This document shows, one piece after another, positions 31,861-40,302 of a stretch of DNA of 64,000 bases. This stretch comes from a virus: IMG/VR virus record IMGVR_UViG_3300049027_000085, positions 1-64,000 of that record. One strand, given 5' to 3'. The position numbers were made by a program, and so were the translations under genes. Numbering within the stretch: position 1 is the stretch's first letter; each line of letters starts with the position of its first letter. The notes beneath the pieces are model-generated. The model did no database searches, was not told the origin of the DNA, and saw nothing but the letters and a program-made list of their open reading frames with translations.

Positions 31861-32871
31861 ATGGCACTAAAAGAAAATTCGCCACTAGCAAACAATTTCC
31901 TCACGATCAAGCACCACGCGATCTGCAAGGAGCTCAACCCGAAACCCTCGACGCCTGAAGAGATCGAAGAGGCGCTACGTAATAAGTACCAGGAACTCAC
32001 CGTAGAGAACCCGTCGGACATCAAGCCGGACGGCAGCAAGGGCACCGTTCAAAAGTGGGTCCGCAAGTTCGGCAGCCTCGAGGGCAAGATCGTCGGGCTG
32101 GAGTGGTACGACCGGAAACAGAACGTGAACGGCCGTGAGGTCCGCTTCATGGGCCTCAAGATGAAGATCAAGGACGACGAGACGTACATCCTTGACCTCC
32201 CGTTCGGCACGAAGGGCTACGATGTGTTCACCCGCGTGATGGAGGACATAGAGTACTCCAAGCCGATCGAGATCAGCGTCTGGCACGACAAGAAGAACGG
32301 CAACGCCACGGCAGTGCTGTTCCGTCAGGACGGCGACTCGATCAAGTGGCGGTACACCAGGGAGTGGAACAACAACGTTGTCCGCGGCCTCGGCGCCAGC
32401 AAGCACACGGAACAGCTCGGCTACGACCTCCACGAGGCGCTCGAGGCCGGGGCGGTCGGTGCCGACCTCATGCAGAAGGTGATCGACGCGGGGTTCGTCG
32501 TCGCACCGCCGCCGGTGCACAACCCGCTGGCCAAGCCACAGTGGAACTTCGACGCGCAGCGGGCGTTCCTTTGGAACCGCCTCAACAACATCGTCATCCC
32601 GAAGGTGCAGGAGCTGAACCCCAAGTTCGACGAGCCTGTCCCTGAAGAGGTGGATCCGACGGACTTCACCCCGCCGGACGGCGACATTCCTTTCGGCCCT
32701 GACGACGTCAAGCCGATCCAGAAGGCTGTACCGACGGCCCAGGCCCAGGCGGCTGCAGCGCCAGCTGCGGCACCTGCCGACCCGCTCCCGAACGGAGGCT
32801 TCACAGGGATGCCACTCCCCGCTGAAGAGCCGTCAGGCTGGGTACCTCCCGGCGCTGAGCCCCAGTACTAA
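31861..32871 (+). CDS. Putative single-stranded DNA-binding-like protein
   Basis: A 336-residue protein started at ATG 31861 after the duplicated ribosome site. Residues 60-175 are strand-rich (GKIVGLEWYDRKQNVNGREV, ETYILDLPFGTKG, ISVWHDKKNGNATAVLF), compatible with an OB fold. The last 90 residues are Pro/Ala/Asp-rich and disordered, ending in an acidic segment, as in many SSBs. It directly precedes DNA polymerase. The family is not recognised, so the SSB call is from architecture and context. Confidence 0.5.
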   Translation: MALKENSPLANNFLTIKHHAICKELNPKPSTPEEIEEALRNKYQELTVENPSDIKPDGSKGTVQKWVRKFGSLEGKIVGLEWYDRKQNVNGREVRFMGLKMKIKDDETYILDLPFGTKGYDVFTRVMEDIEYSKPIEISVWHDKKNGNATAVLFRQDGDSIKWRYTREWNNNVVRGLGASKHTEQLGYDLHEALEAGAVGADLMQKVIDAGFVVAPPPVHNPLAKPQWNFDAQRAFLWNRLNNIVIPKVQELNPKFDEPVPEEVDPTDFTPPDGDIPFGPDDVKPIQKAVPTAQAQAAAAPAAAPADPLPNGGFTGMPLPAEEPSGWVPPGAEPQY

Positions 32872-32876
32872 CCTGA

Positions 32877-32900
32877 AGGGGAGGGCTTCGGCCCTCCCTT
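32877..32900 (+). terminator. UUCG-tetraloop hairpin between SSB-like and polymerase genes
   Basis: GGGAGGGC and GCCCTCCC form an 8-bp stem, extendable by G.T and A-T pairs, capped by C(TTCG)G, an unusually stable tetraloop. Only TT follows, so it may attenuate rather than fully terminate, or protect the 3' end of the abundant upstream message. Confidence 0.55.
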
Positions 32901-32926
32901 GACCCCACCTGAAAGGAGAGAAACCC

Positions 32927-34969
32927 ATGTTGATCAACACCAGGGAGGCCTTCTTCGCCTCTCTTGACAAGTTCACAGACACGATAGTCCTTGACACCGA
33001 GACCGACGGGCTCGACGTGTGGCAGGACAACAAGCAGTGCGGGATAGGTGTCTGCACCACGAACGAGGAGACGTTCTACTACCCGTTCCGCCACGACGAC
33101 GCCCGCAGCCCGTTACTCACACAGTTGGACGGGGAGCTCAACCTCCCGATGGACCTGCTGCACCTTCTGCTGGCGCGGATCTCACTGAGCAAGAAGATCA
33201 TCGGCCACAACCTCAAGTTCGACCTGACCGCATTGGTGAAGGACGGCCTGGAGCTGCCAGACGACGTCGAGATCGAGGACACCCTCTGCATGGCCCGGCT
33301 CTGCCTCCACGAACAGTACGCTGACATGGACCTTGAGAGCGTGGTCGACGCGATGCTGCCAGGTCAACAGGCCCACCGGTGGAAGACGGAGTTCAAGGAG
33401 TACCTGCGCCAATCCAAAGCTAAGAACTACGCCCAGGCCCACCCGAAGATCATGGCAGAGTACTGCGAGCGTGACTGCCTGATGACCTGGCGGGTCTACA
33501 ACAAGATGGCTGAGTACATCACCGCCACCAAGCAGGACAAGATCAGGGAGCAGGAGAGGGAGCTGCTTCGGGTCGTCTGGGAGATGGAGCGCGACGGCCT
33601 GTACTTCGACCGTCAGTACGTCGAGGAGAAGATTGTCCAGCTCCGGGCCCGGCTGCTCGAGCTCGAGAAGGAGATCTGTGACGAGTTGGGCGTGGTGATC
33701 AACATCGGCAGCACGCCGCAGCTCACCAAGGCGCTTAACGACAAGGGGATATTCAGCCCCAAGCTGACGAAGGCCAAGAAGCAGTCGTGGGACAACGAGG
33801 CCATGAAGAAGCTTGGTCACCCGATCGGCGCGAAGATCCTCAACTACCGGTCGTTCCAGAAGATGCTCGGGACCTACCTCGAGCCGCCGTTGAAGTGGGC
33901 AGACGACTACATGCACCCGAGCTTCAACCAGGCGCGCCCGATCACGGGCCGTTTCAGCTGCTCGAACCCGAACCTCCAGAACCTGATCAACGGCAGCTTC
34001 ATCATCAAGAGCGAGAAGGTCGACAAGGAGAACACGAAAGCGCTGTCCGACGCGCTGCTCGGGGGTGGAGGCGTGGAACTCGCAGACGAGTTCGCTGACC
34101 TGATGGCGGTCAAGTTCAAGGGCACAGACAACGAGGTCGCGATCAAGAGGATGTTCGTCCCGCCGCCGGGCTACAAGCTGTGGTTGTTCGACGAGGACCA
34201 GATGGAGATGCGCGTGTTCGCTGACTACGTCGACGACCCGCTGCTCTCCAAGATGCTCGAGAGCGACAAGTTCGACTTCCACAAGTTCGTCGCGATGACG
34301 GTGTGGGGGGCCCAGCCCGGCAGTGACATGTGGAGCTTCTACCGCAAACTCGCCAAGGCGATCAACTTCGGCCTGATCTTCTGCGTCGGCGACGAGAAGC
34401 TCGGGATGAAGATCCAGAAGACGACAGAAGAGGCCGGTCAGTACAAACTTGACTACTTCGCGCGCTTCCCGAAGGCGAGCCAGTTCATTCAGAACGTGAT
34501 CGCCACGGTCAAGCAGCGGGGGTACGTGTTCAACCGGTTCGGCAGGCGGTACGTGATCGACCCGAACCGCGCCTACGTCGGCATCAACTACCTCGTGCAG
34601 GGGACCTCAGCCGACGTGATCAAGAACCGGATGATCGCCTGTGCGAAGTACCTCAAGTCGATCGGCGCGAAGAGCCGTATGGTGGTGCAGGTGCACGATG
34701 AGCTCGGGTTCTACATACACGAGTCCGAAGAGAGCTTCGTGCCGGCCAAGATCAAGGACATAATGGAGGAGCGGACGATCAAGACGTTCCTGTCGGTCAA
34801 GGCGGAACGGGGCAACCCAAGCTGGGTGCAGAAGCAGCCGATGTGCGTCTACTGCGTGCAGCCGCTCACCAAGGAGGAGGACACCGGCGACGCGGTTCAC
34901 CCGTGCGACGAGGAGCGCGCCAAGAAGGTCCGCCGGGTGCAGACCCGGCCGGCCCCGGTGGCAGCATGA
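32927..34969 (+). CDS. DNA polymerase, family A, with 3'-5' exonuclease
   Basis: A 680-residue replicative polymerase. Exonuclease motifs: LDTETDGL (Exo I), GHNLKFDLTAL (Exo II), YCERDCLMTWRVY (Exo III). Polymerase motifs: SNPNLQNL, motif A LFDEDQMEMRVFADY, motif B RKLAKAINFGLIFCVG, motif C VVQVHDELG. Motif B carries Phe-Cys where most family A enzymes have Tyr-Gly. The C-terminus has a CVYC and HPC zinc-ribbon-like patch and ends AKKVRRVQTRPAPVAA, a variant of the RRVRV tail shared with other proteins here. It works with the primase-helicase at 27650. Confidence 0.93.
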   Translation: MLINTREAFFASLDKFTDTIVLDTETDGLDVWQDNKQCGIGVCTTNEETFYYPFRHDDARSPLLTQLDGELNLPMDLLHLLLARISLSKKIIGHNLKFDLTALVKDGLELPDDVEIEDTLCMARLCLHEQYADMDLESVVDAMLPGQQAHRWKTEFKEYLRQSKAKNYAQAHPKIMAEYCERDCLMTWRVYNKMAEYITATKQDKIREQERELLRVVWEMERDGLYFDRQYVEEKIVQLRARLLELEKEICDELGVVINIGSTPQLTKALNDKGIFSPKLTKAKKQSWDNEAMKKLGHPIGAKILNYRSFQKMLGTYLEPPLKWADDYMHPSFNQARPITGRFSCSNPNLQNLINGSFIIKSEKVDKENTKALSDALLGGGGVELADEFADLMAVKFKGTDNEVAIKRMFVPPPGYKLWLFDEDQMEMRVFADYVDDPLLSKMLESDKFDFHKFVAMTVWGAQPGSDMWSFYRKLAKAINFGLIFCVGDEKLGMKIQKTTEEAGQYKLDYFARFPKASQFIQNVIATVKQRGYVFNRFGRRYVIDPNRAYVGINYLVQGTSADVIKNRMIACAKYLKSIGAKSRMVVQVHDELGFYIHESEESFVPAKIKDIMEERTIKTFLSVKAERGNPSWVQKQPMCVYCVQPLTKEEDTGDAVHPCDEERAKKVRRVQTRPAPVAA

Positions 34970-34985
34970 AAAAAAGTTAAATAGG

Positions 34986-35017
34986 GTATTTACTTTTGCG
35001 GCAGAGCGCTGTACGAT
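34986..35017 (+). promoter_or_regulatory. Early promoter P4 (plus)
   Basis: GGTATTTACTT with -35 TTTACT (34989-34994), a 17-bp spacer and -10 TACGAT (35012-35017). An imperfect dyad AGCGCTGTAC / GTACGGCGCT (35005-35034) covers the -10. Bases 35005-35035 recur exactly at P6. It drives the Ycf46-like gene. Confidence 0.75.
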
Positions 35018-35065
35018 CTTCCTTGTACGGCGCTTTCGCCGATTCTTTTGAAAGGAGAGCACACC

Positions 35066-36625
35066 ATGAAAACCATGACTTTGACCGACAAGTTCACCGC
35101 CGCCCTTCTCGCAGGGACCCCGCTGATCGGGATCACCTGCTACGACCCGGAAGCCACCATGGCAACCCTACACAAGGAGATAAAGAACCAACCCGTCATC
35201 CAGTGGGACTGCATACAGGGCTGGAGACCGCGCACCGACACGGGCAAGAACGCGATCAAAGAAGCGTGCAAGTCCGCTGACAAGGACGTCGTCGCCGGCA
35301 AGACCGCCAACCCGGTCGAGCAGTTAGAGGTCGCCGCCAACCTCCCTGAGGAAACGGTGCTGTTCATGATCAACAGCCACAACTACTTCGACAACCCGGC
35401 GTTCCTCCAAGCGGCGTGGAACCTGCGTGACGAGTTCAAGACGAACGGCCGGACGCTGGTGTTCCTCGCGCCGCACCTCAACATACCGGGCGACATCAAG
35501 AACGACGTGATCCTGTTCGACGAGGAGCTCCCTGACGCCGCCCAGTTGCGTGGGATCGTGAACTCCGTGATCGACCCGATGGTCAAGGCCAAGGTGTTCT
35601 CCCACGGCGTGACGGTCGACGACGCCGTGAGGGACCGCGCGGTCGACGCGCTCCGCGGCATTCCGGCGTTCGCCGCTGAACAGTGCGTCGCCATGGCGTC
35701 CACCGTCCAGGAGGCCGGCCTGCAGGTCGACCAGGTGTGGGAGTACAAGCGCAAGATGATCAACGACACACCGGGCCTCAAGGTGTACGGCGGGACTGAG
35801 AAGTTCGACGACCTCGGCGGCTGCGACGCGGTCAAAACTTATCTGCGGCGCGTGATCGCCGGCAAAGACGCCCCGCGCGTGATCGTGTTCATCGACGAGG
35901 GCGAGAAGATGTTCGCCGGCGCCACCAACGACGTCGGAGACAACACGGGCGTGAGCCAAGACGCGCTGGGAACGACGCTCTCCTTCATGGAGGACAACGA
36001 GTGCGACGGTGCGGTCTTCGTGGGCCCTCCCGGAGCGGCCAAGTCCGCGATCGCCAAGGCGATGGGCAACGAGGCCGGCGTGCCGACGATCATGCTCGAC
36101 TTCGGCGGCCTCCGCGGAAGCCTCGTGGGTGAAAGTGAGCGGAAGCTGCGCGAGGCGTACAAGATCGTCGACGCGGTAGGCGGCGGCAAGGCGTTCTTCG
36201 TGATGACCTGCAACAAGGACGCGGCATTGCCGCCGGAACTTAAACGCCGGTTCACGAGTGGCACGTTCTTCTTCGACCTCCCGACCCGCGAGGAGCGCGA
36301 GACCATTTGGAAGATCTACCTCGACAAGTACGGCTTCGATGACGTCGCGGTCAATGCGATCGAGTTCGACAAGGACTGGACCGGCGCGGAGATCCGCAAC
36401 TGCTGCCGCATGGCGTACCGTCAAGGCATCAGCCTCGAAGAAGCGGCGCAGTACATCATCCCGGTCGCGGAGAGCGCTGCGGACCAGATCGAACGCTTGC
36501 GCAACTCGGCAGCCGGTAAGTACCTCTCGGCCTCGCGTGCAGGTAAGTACTCGCCGCACGTAGAAAAGCCGTCCCTGTCATCCTATGCTGAGTCTAAACA
36601 GCGTCAGGTGAAGACCAGCCGTTAA
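35066..36625 (+). CDS. Ycf46-like AAA+ ATPase with Walker B before Walker A
   Basis: A 519-residue protein. The N-terminal 240 residues follow the Ycf46 pattern (TPLIGITCYDPEAT, VIQWDCIQGW, LVFLAPHLNIPGDIKNDVI). The AAA+ core begins FDDLGGCDAVKTYLRR, but then shows Walker B VIVFIDEGEKMFAG (Asp277-Glu278) with SQDALGTTLSFMED, and only afterwards Walker A GPPGAAKS (320-327), LVGESERKLREAY, sensor-1 region MTCNKDAALPPELKRRF and the C-terminal lid. In ordinary Ycf46 proteins Walker B lies between GESE and the sensor. The core therefore looks internally rearranged. The next AAA+, DUF1257 and DUF2997 genes are likely partners. ATG 35066 follows TTTTGAAAGGAGAGCACACC. Confidence 0.8.
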   Translation: MKTMTLTDKFTAALLAGTPLIGITCYDPEATMATLHKEIKNQPVIQWDCIQGWRPRTDTGKNAIKEACKSADKDVVAGKTANPVEQLEVAANLPEETVLFMINSHNYFDNPAFLQAAWNLRDEFKTNGRTLVFLAPHLNIPGDIKNDVILFDEELPDAAQLRGIVNSVIDPMVKAKVFSHGVTVDDAVRDRAVDALRGIPAFAAEQCVAMASTVQEAGLQVDQVWEYKRKMINDTPGLKVYGGTEKFDDLGGCDAVKTYLRRVIAGKDAPRVIVFIDEGEKMFAGATNDVGDNTGVSQDALGTTLSFMEDNECDGAVFVGPPGAAKSAIAKAMGNEAGVPTIMLDFGGLRGSLVGESERKLREAYKIVDAVGGGKAFFVMTCNKDAALPPELKRRFTSGTFFFDLPTREERETIWKIYLDKYGFDDVAVNAIEFDKDWTGAEIRNCCRMAYRQGISLEEAAQYIIPVAESAADQIERLRNSAAGKYLSASRAGKYSPHVEKPSLSSYAESKQRQVKTSR

Positions 36626-36629
36626 CAAC

Positions 36630-36647
36630 GGGGGAGGAAACTCCCCC
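36630..36647 (+). terminator. GNRA-tetraloop hairpin between AAA+ genes
   Basis: GGGGGAG and CTCCCCC form a perfect 7-bp stem capped by GAAA. No T-run follows, so it probably modulates mRNA stability or partly attenuates rather than terminating. The shared leader TTTGAAAGGAG follows within 10 bases. Confidence 0.5.
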
Positions 36648-36674
36648 ACCATCGTTTGAAAGGAGAAGAAGATC

Positions 36675-38426
36675 ATGAGATTAGGAATACAGGCGAAATA
36701 CGTAAGGGAAGTCATAGAAAAGATCGGCAAGGACGAGGCGTCATTCAGCATCGACCGGTGGAAGGACGGCGAGATCAGAGAGTACCTGGACTTCAGCAAG
36801 ATGCGGACCGACGAGATCAAGGAGTTCGACAAGTTGCTGAAGCGGCTGGCGGAACAACCGTCCACCAAACAGAAGTACGGTGCCGCATACAGGAAGTTCA
36901 CCGAGTTCTTCACGCTGCTCACCGGTGACGTGGGCGGCAAAGCGATCAAGAAGCTGGACATGATACCGGCCGCGATCAAGTCTTACTTCAAGGACTCCGA
37001 CAGAAAGTGGGTCTTCAAGGAGACGTCAGACGGCCTGCCCAACCCGTACTTCCTGACGAGGTGCTGGTACAAAGAGGCCCACTACCTGCGGAGCGGCGCT
37101 TACGTGCCCGCGACGACGCACCTCGTGATCACGGCGTGGCGGCAGGGCAAGCAAACCACCTCGTCCTTCTCGTGGCTGGCGAAGAACGTCGGCAAAGCGG
37201 GCAAGACGGTGCAGCAGCTGCTGTCGCAGCACGGGCTTCACATAGAGACCGACGCCGCGGTAGAGGCGTACTACGAGGAGTTCCACCGGTGCCTCGAGCT
37301 CCAAGAGCAGGTTGGGCTTCAGATGTCGTCACAGGGAACGGCGTTCCTCAAGGCTGAGAACAGGTGGTACTCACCAGCGGCTGTGGCAATGATACGTGAG
37401 GGCATCGCCACGAAGGTCGTGATCGAGGATCAGGATATTCGCAGCGATGACGACGAGTCGGAAACATCCATCATGGACACCTTCTGGGACGTCGTCAAGG
37501 TCAGCAAGTTGCGCTCACGTAGACCGGTCTCCGACGACGACGATGAGGTAGAGGTCGAGGAGGTCGACGAGACAGACGACGACGAGAAGAAGCGGATCGA
37601 ACTTCCGATCCACCCGTACCTCTACGTCTTCGACCTCGATAAGCACCAGTACGTCGACATTCACACGAAGAACCTGCTCGACTACAAGTGGAACAAGACG
37701 TTGGGCGATAAGCTGATCATCAAGGACGAGGACAAAAAGTTGATCGACCTCTTGATGAATCGCACCGGGCAGAGCGTCAGCGACATCGTGTCCGGCAAGA
37801 TGAACGGTGTCATAGTACTCGCTACCGGAAGCCCTGGGATCGGCAAGACACTGACCGCTGAGGTCTTCTCAGAGATGATCGAGAAGCCCCTCTACAATGT
37901 GCAGTGTTCACAGCTCGGCCTGAACGTCGATCAGATCGAGAAGAACCTCAGGAATGTGCTTGACCGCGCTTCACGGTGGGGGGCGATCTTGCTGGTCGAC
38001 GAGGCGGACGTTTACATCAGGAAGCGCGGCGAGGACATTCACCAGAACGCGATCGTCGGGGTGTTCCTGCGGCTGATCGAGTACTACCGCGGGGTGCTGT
38101 TCATGACGAGCAACCGGGGTGAAGAGATCGACGACGCGATCATCAGCCGTGCGACGGCATGGATCAAGTACGAAAAGCCGTCTCCGGACCTCCTGGCGCG
38201 AATCTGGGATGTTCTGGGCAAACAGTACGGCGCGAACTTCAGCGACACGGACATCAAGCGTCTGTTGAAGATCCTGCCCGGCATCTCTGGCCGCACGGTC
38301 CGCAACCTGTTGAAACTTGCCAGGATGCTCGCTGGAGACTCACCGGTCACGGTCGACCTGATCGACCAGGTCAAGGGGTACCAGCAGCTCGACGGGGACC
38401 CGCTGACTGAAGCGGCAAAAAAGTGA
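36675..38426 (+). CDS. AAA+ ATPase with acidic linker
   Basis: A 583-residue protein. The N-terminal 250 residues are unrecognised and helical. A strongly acidic linker (DDDDEVEVEEVDETDDDE, about 290-308) separates them from a C-terminal AAA+ domain in normal order: Walker A ATGSPGIGKT (about 383-392), Walker B ILLVDEADVY, sensor-1 MTSNRGEEID and an arginine-rich lid. It resembles FtsH/Cdc48-type remodelling ATPases. It lies between the Ycf46-like and DUF1257 genes, so it may be the second motor of the same assembly. Confidence 0.8.
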   Translation: MRLGIQAKYVREVIEKIGKDEASFSIDRWKDGEIREYLDFSKMRTDEIKEFDKLLKRLAEQPSTKQKYGAAYRKFTEFFTLLTGDVGGKAIKKLDMIPAAIKSYFKDSDRKWVFKETSDGLPNPYFLTRCWYKEAHYLRSGAYVPATTHLVITAWRQGKQTTSSFSWLAKNVGKAGKTVQQLLSQHGLHIETDAAVEAYYEEFHRCLELQEQVGLQMSSQGTAFLKAENRWYSPAAVAMIREGIATKVVIEDQDIRSDDDESETSIMDTFWDVVKVSKLRSRRPVSDDDDEVEVEEVDETDDDEKKRIELPIHPYLYVFDLDKHQYVDIHTKNLLDYKWNKTLGDKLIIKDEDKKLIDLLMNRTGQSVSDIVSGKMNGVIVLATGSPGIGKTLTAEVFSEMIEKPLYNVQCSQLGLNVDQIEKNLRNVLDRASRWGAILLVDEADVYIRKRGEDIHQNAIVGVFLRLIEYYRGVLFMTSNRGEEIDDAIISRATAWIKYEKPSPDLLARIWDVLGKQYGANFSDTDIKRLLKILPGISGRTVRNLLKLARMLAGDSPVTVDLIDQVKGYQQLDGDPLTEAAKK

Positions 38427-38432
38427 AAATAG

Positions 38433-38464
38433 GTATTTACTTTCTGACAGGGACGTGTTAGGAT
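38433..38464 (+). promoter_or_regulatory. Early promoter P5 (plus)
   Basis: GGTATTTACTTT with -35 TTTACT (38436-38441), a 17-bp spacer and -10 TAGGAT (38459-38464). A perfect 8-bp dyad CTGACAGG / CCTGTCAG (38444-38476) is centred on the -10. It drives the DUF1257-DUF2997 genes. Confidence 0.75.
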
Positions 38465-38502
38465 CGTTCCTGTCAGTTACTATTCTACGGAGGTTACGAA
38501 CC

Positions 38503-38892
38503 ATGTCACACATCACTCAGATCAAACTCGAGATCAAGGACCTCGAGGCCCTCAAGACGGCGGCTGCCATGCTTGAGCTCGAATACAAAGAGGGGGTCAC
38601 CAAGCACAAGTACTACGCAGGCAAGTACGGCAAGTGCGACCACGTGATCAGCGTGCCCGGCAACAAGGACGCCTACGAGATCGGCGTCGTGGCCAACCCG
38701 AACGGGACGTACAAGCTCAACTGGGACAGCTTCGCCGGCGGCTACGGGCTGGTTGAGAAGGTCGGCGAGAGCGCGTACAAGCTGAAGCAGGAGTACGGCG
38801 CCGCGGTCGCTGAGAAGCAGCTGCGCCGACAGGGGTACCGTGTCAAGCGACAGGTCGTGGACGGGAAGCTCGTGCTTCGCGGTGTCAACTAA
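38503..38892 (+). CDS. DUF1257 (Ycf35-like) protein
   Basis: A 129-residue protein started at ATG 38503 after TACGGAGGTTACGAACC. The opening MSHITQIKLEIKDLEALKTA is the characteristic DUF1257/Ycf35 N-terminus, followed by YEIGVVANPNGTYKLNWD and a basic C-terminal segment. The molecular role of the family is unknown. In bacteria and plastids it occurs with DUF2997 and Ycf46-type ATPases, and all three are adjacent here. Confidence 0.82.
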   Translation: MSHITQIKLEIKDLEALKTAAAMLELEYKEGVTKHKYYAGKYGKCDHVISVPGNKDAYEIGVVANPNGTYKLNWDSFAGGYGLVEKVGESAYKLKQEYGAAVAEKQLRRQGYRVKRQVVDGKLVLRGVN

Positions 38893-38902
38893 GGAGGCCG
38901 TC

Positions 38903-39100
38903 ATGAAACAGCAAACAGAAATCGTCGTCGAGATCGACCGCGAGGGCAACCCGAAGGTCGAGGTGAAGGGTCACGTGGGCCCAGGTTGCAAGGAGCTCAC
39001 CAAGCAGATCGAGCTAGCGCTCGGCGCAGCGGAGAGCGAGAACAAGAAGCCCGAGTTCTACCGGCAGGAGGTGAAGCATGTTGCTACCAATCGTCGTTAA
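38903..39100 (+). CDS. DUF2997 protein
   Basis: A 65-residue protein matching DUF2997: EIVVEIDREGNPKVEVKGHV, then GPGCKELTKQIELALG and a C-terminal KKPEFYRQE. It is the usual small partner of DUF1257 and follows it by 10 bases with ribosome site AAGGAGG. Function is unknown. The stop overlaps the next start region. Confidence 0.8.
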   Translation: MKQQTEIVVEIDREGNPKVEVKGHVGPGCKELTKQIELALGAAESENKKPEFYRQEVKHVATNRR

Positions 39101-39407
39101 CGAGGACGGATCGATCGAGCAGATCGTCACCGATGACATGGTCGCCTTCGAGGGGGAGGCGACCACCACTAGGGCCAGCAACGTCGTGCCCGAGCCGTTG
39201 TTCAAGCAGCTCGTGTTCATCAAGCTGCGGGAGTGGTTCGGTGATCAAGGCAGGGTCGCGGACTGGACACGCCGTTGGAAGGGGCCGCACATCGCGTGCA
39301 TGGTCGACGGTCCGGTCTTAGGCCCGTACCCCAGCCGGCAGGCGGCGTTGGACGCAGAGATGCGGTGGTTACTCAAGAACAGGTTCGGAGGTGAAAGTCA
39401 TGAATGA
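39078..39407 (+). CDS. Hypothetical protein
   Basis: A 109-residue protein with ribosome site GGAGGTGAAGC before ATG. Residues 60-105 contain Trp-rich segments (LREWFGDQGRVADWTRRWKG) and PYPSRQAALDAEMRWL, reminiscent of small phage proteins with a surface helix. It overlaps the DUF2997 gene by 23 bases. No family is recognised. Confidence 0.55.
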   Translation: MLLPIVVNEDGSIEQIVTDDMVAFEGEATTTRASNVVPEPLFKQLVFIKLREWFGDQGRVADWTRRWKGPHIACMVDGPVLGPYPSRQAALDAEMRWLLKNRFGGESHE

Positions 39408-39903
39408 TGAAATGAAGGACGACGCTCTCGACTTCGAGATGCAAGAGGATATAAACGAAATTAAAGAGGCGGCCGAGCAGTTTGGCAAGCTGCTGAGTGA
39501 CAAGGCGGGCAAGCAGGCCCAGAAGCAGATCGAGGCGCTCTCGGACGAGCAGCTCAAGAACAGGATCATCGAGCAGGGCGCCAACGTGTTCACGCGTGCC
39601 TGTAACAAGACGATCGACGTGATAGGGGTCGCCAAGATCCTCGGTCTCAACGACGACCACGTCAAGGACCTCGTGAGGCAGCACTGTGAGTTCCAGGTCG
39701 ACCTGCTGGTCCGGCTCGGCGTCGAGCTCCCGCCGGACCTCGACGTCGCCGTCAAGGAGCTGTACGACATAGAGATCGGCGGCGTGGACGAGTTCATAAA
39801 GGCCCACAGCGACGGGGCACACCCTGGGTGCATACTGGACGAGTACCAGAAACGGAACAGCTGGGACGAGCTGATCGAGGAGGTGGGCCATGGCGTTAAC
39901 TAG
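39400..39903 (+). CDS. Acidic helical protein, unknown
   Basis: A 167-residue, acidic, mostly helical protein. ATG 39400 is chosen over GTG 39391 because the ribosome site TCGGAGGTGAAAG gives correct spacing. Central part VFTRACNKTIDVIGVAKILG then LNDDHVKDLVRQHCEF looks like a globular helical domain. It overlaps both neighbours by a few bases, suggesting coupled expression with the DUF2997 and BRCT genes. Confidence 0.55.
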   Translation: MNDEMKDDALDFEMQEDINEIKEAAEQFGKLLSDKAGKQAQKQIEALSDEQLKNRIIEQGANVFTRACNKTIDVIGVAKILGLNDDHVKDLVRQHCEFQVDLLVRLGVELPPDLDVAVKELYDIEIGGVDEFIKAHSDGAHPGCILDEYQKRNSWDELIEEVGHGVN

Positions 39904-40276
39904 AGAACAAGAAGCGGACTACACGGTGCGCGGCAAGAAGTTCTGTTTCACCGGCGCCCTCACGATCTTCACCAGGGACCAGGCCAAGGCGCTGCTGATC
40001 GAGCGTGGCGGCATCGTCCACCTGTCGGTCAAGACCGACACCGACTACCTGATCTACGGCCACGACACCGGCCAGACGAAGATGAACGCCGCCAGGGCCC
40101 GCGGGACCAACCTCAGATCCGAACAGTGGCTGCTCGCGGCGATCACGGCGAATGCCCCCGGGCTGGTACCGCGCAAGAACATTCCGGACGTGACGACGGT
40201 CTTCCAGCAACCCCAGGCTGAGGTGAAGGAGAGCATCGAGATGAAGCCGAAGGTACGCAGAGTCCGCGTCCGCTAA
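39890..40276 (+). CDS. Stand-alone BRCT-domain protein with RRVRV tail
   Basis: A 128-residue protein. Residues 12-88 are a BRCT domain of the DNA-ligase type: KKFCFTGALTIFTRDQAKAL, ERGGIVHLSVKTDTDYLIYG, and the helix RSEQWLLAAI with its conserved Trp. No ligase or polymerase domain is attached. A linker leads to the C-terminal tail KPKVRRVRVR. It may bind DNA ends or phosphopeptides, or tether a replication complex. It lies between the DUF2997 group and the DUF3150 gene. Confidence 0.82.
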   Translation: MALTREQEADYTVRGKKFCFTGALTIFTRDQAKALLIERGGIVHLSVKTDTDYLIYGHDTGQTKMNAARARGTNLRSEQWLLAAITANAPGLVPRKNIPDVTTVFQQPQAEVKESIEMKPKVRRVRVR

Positions 40277-40302
40277 AATAATTCACAAAAAGTTGAAAAA
40301 AG

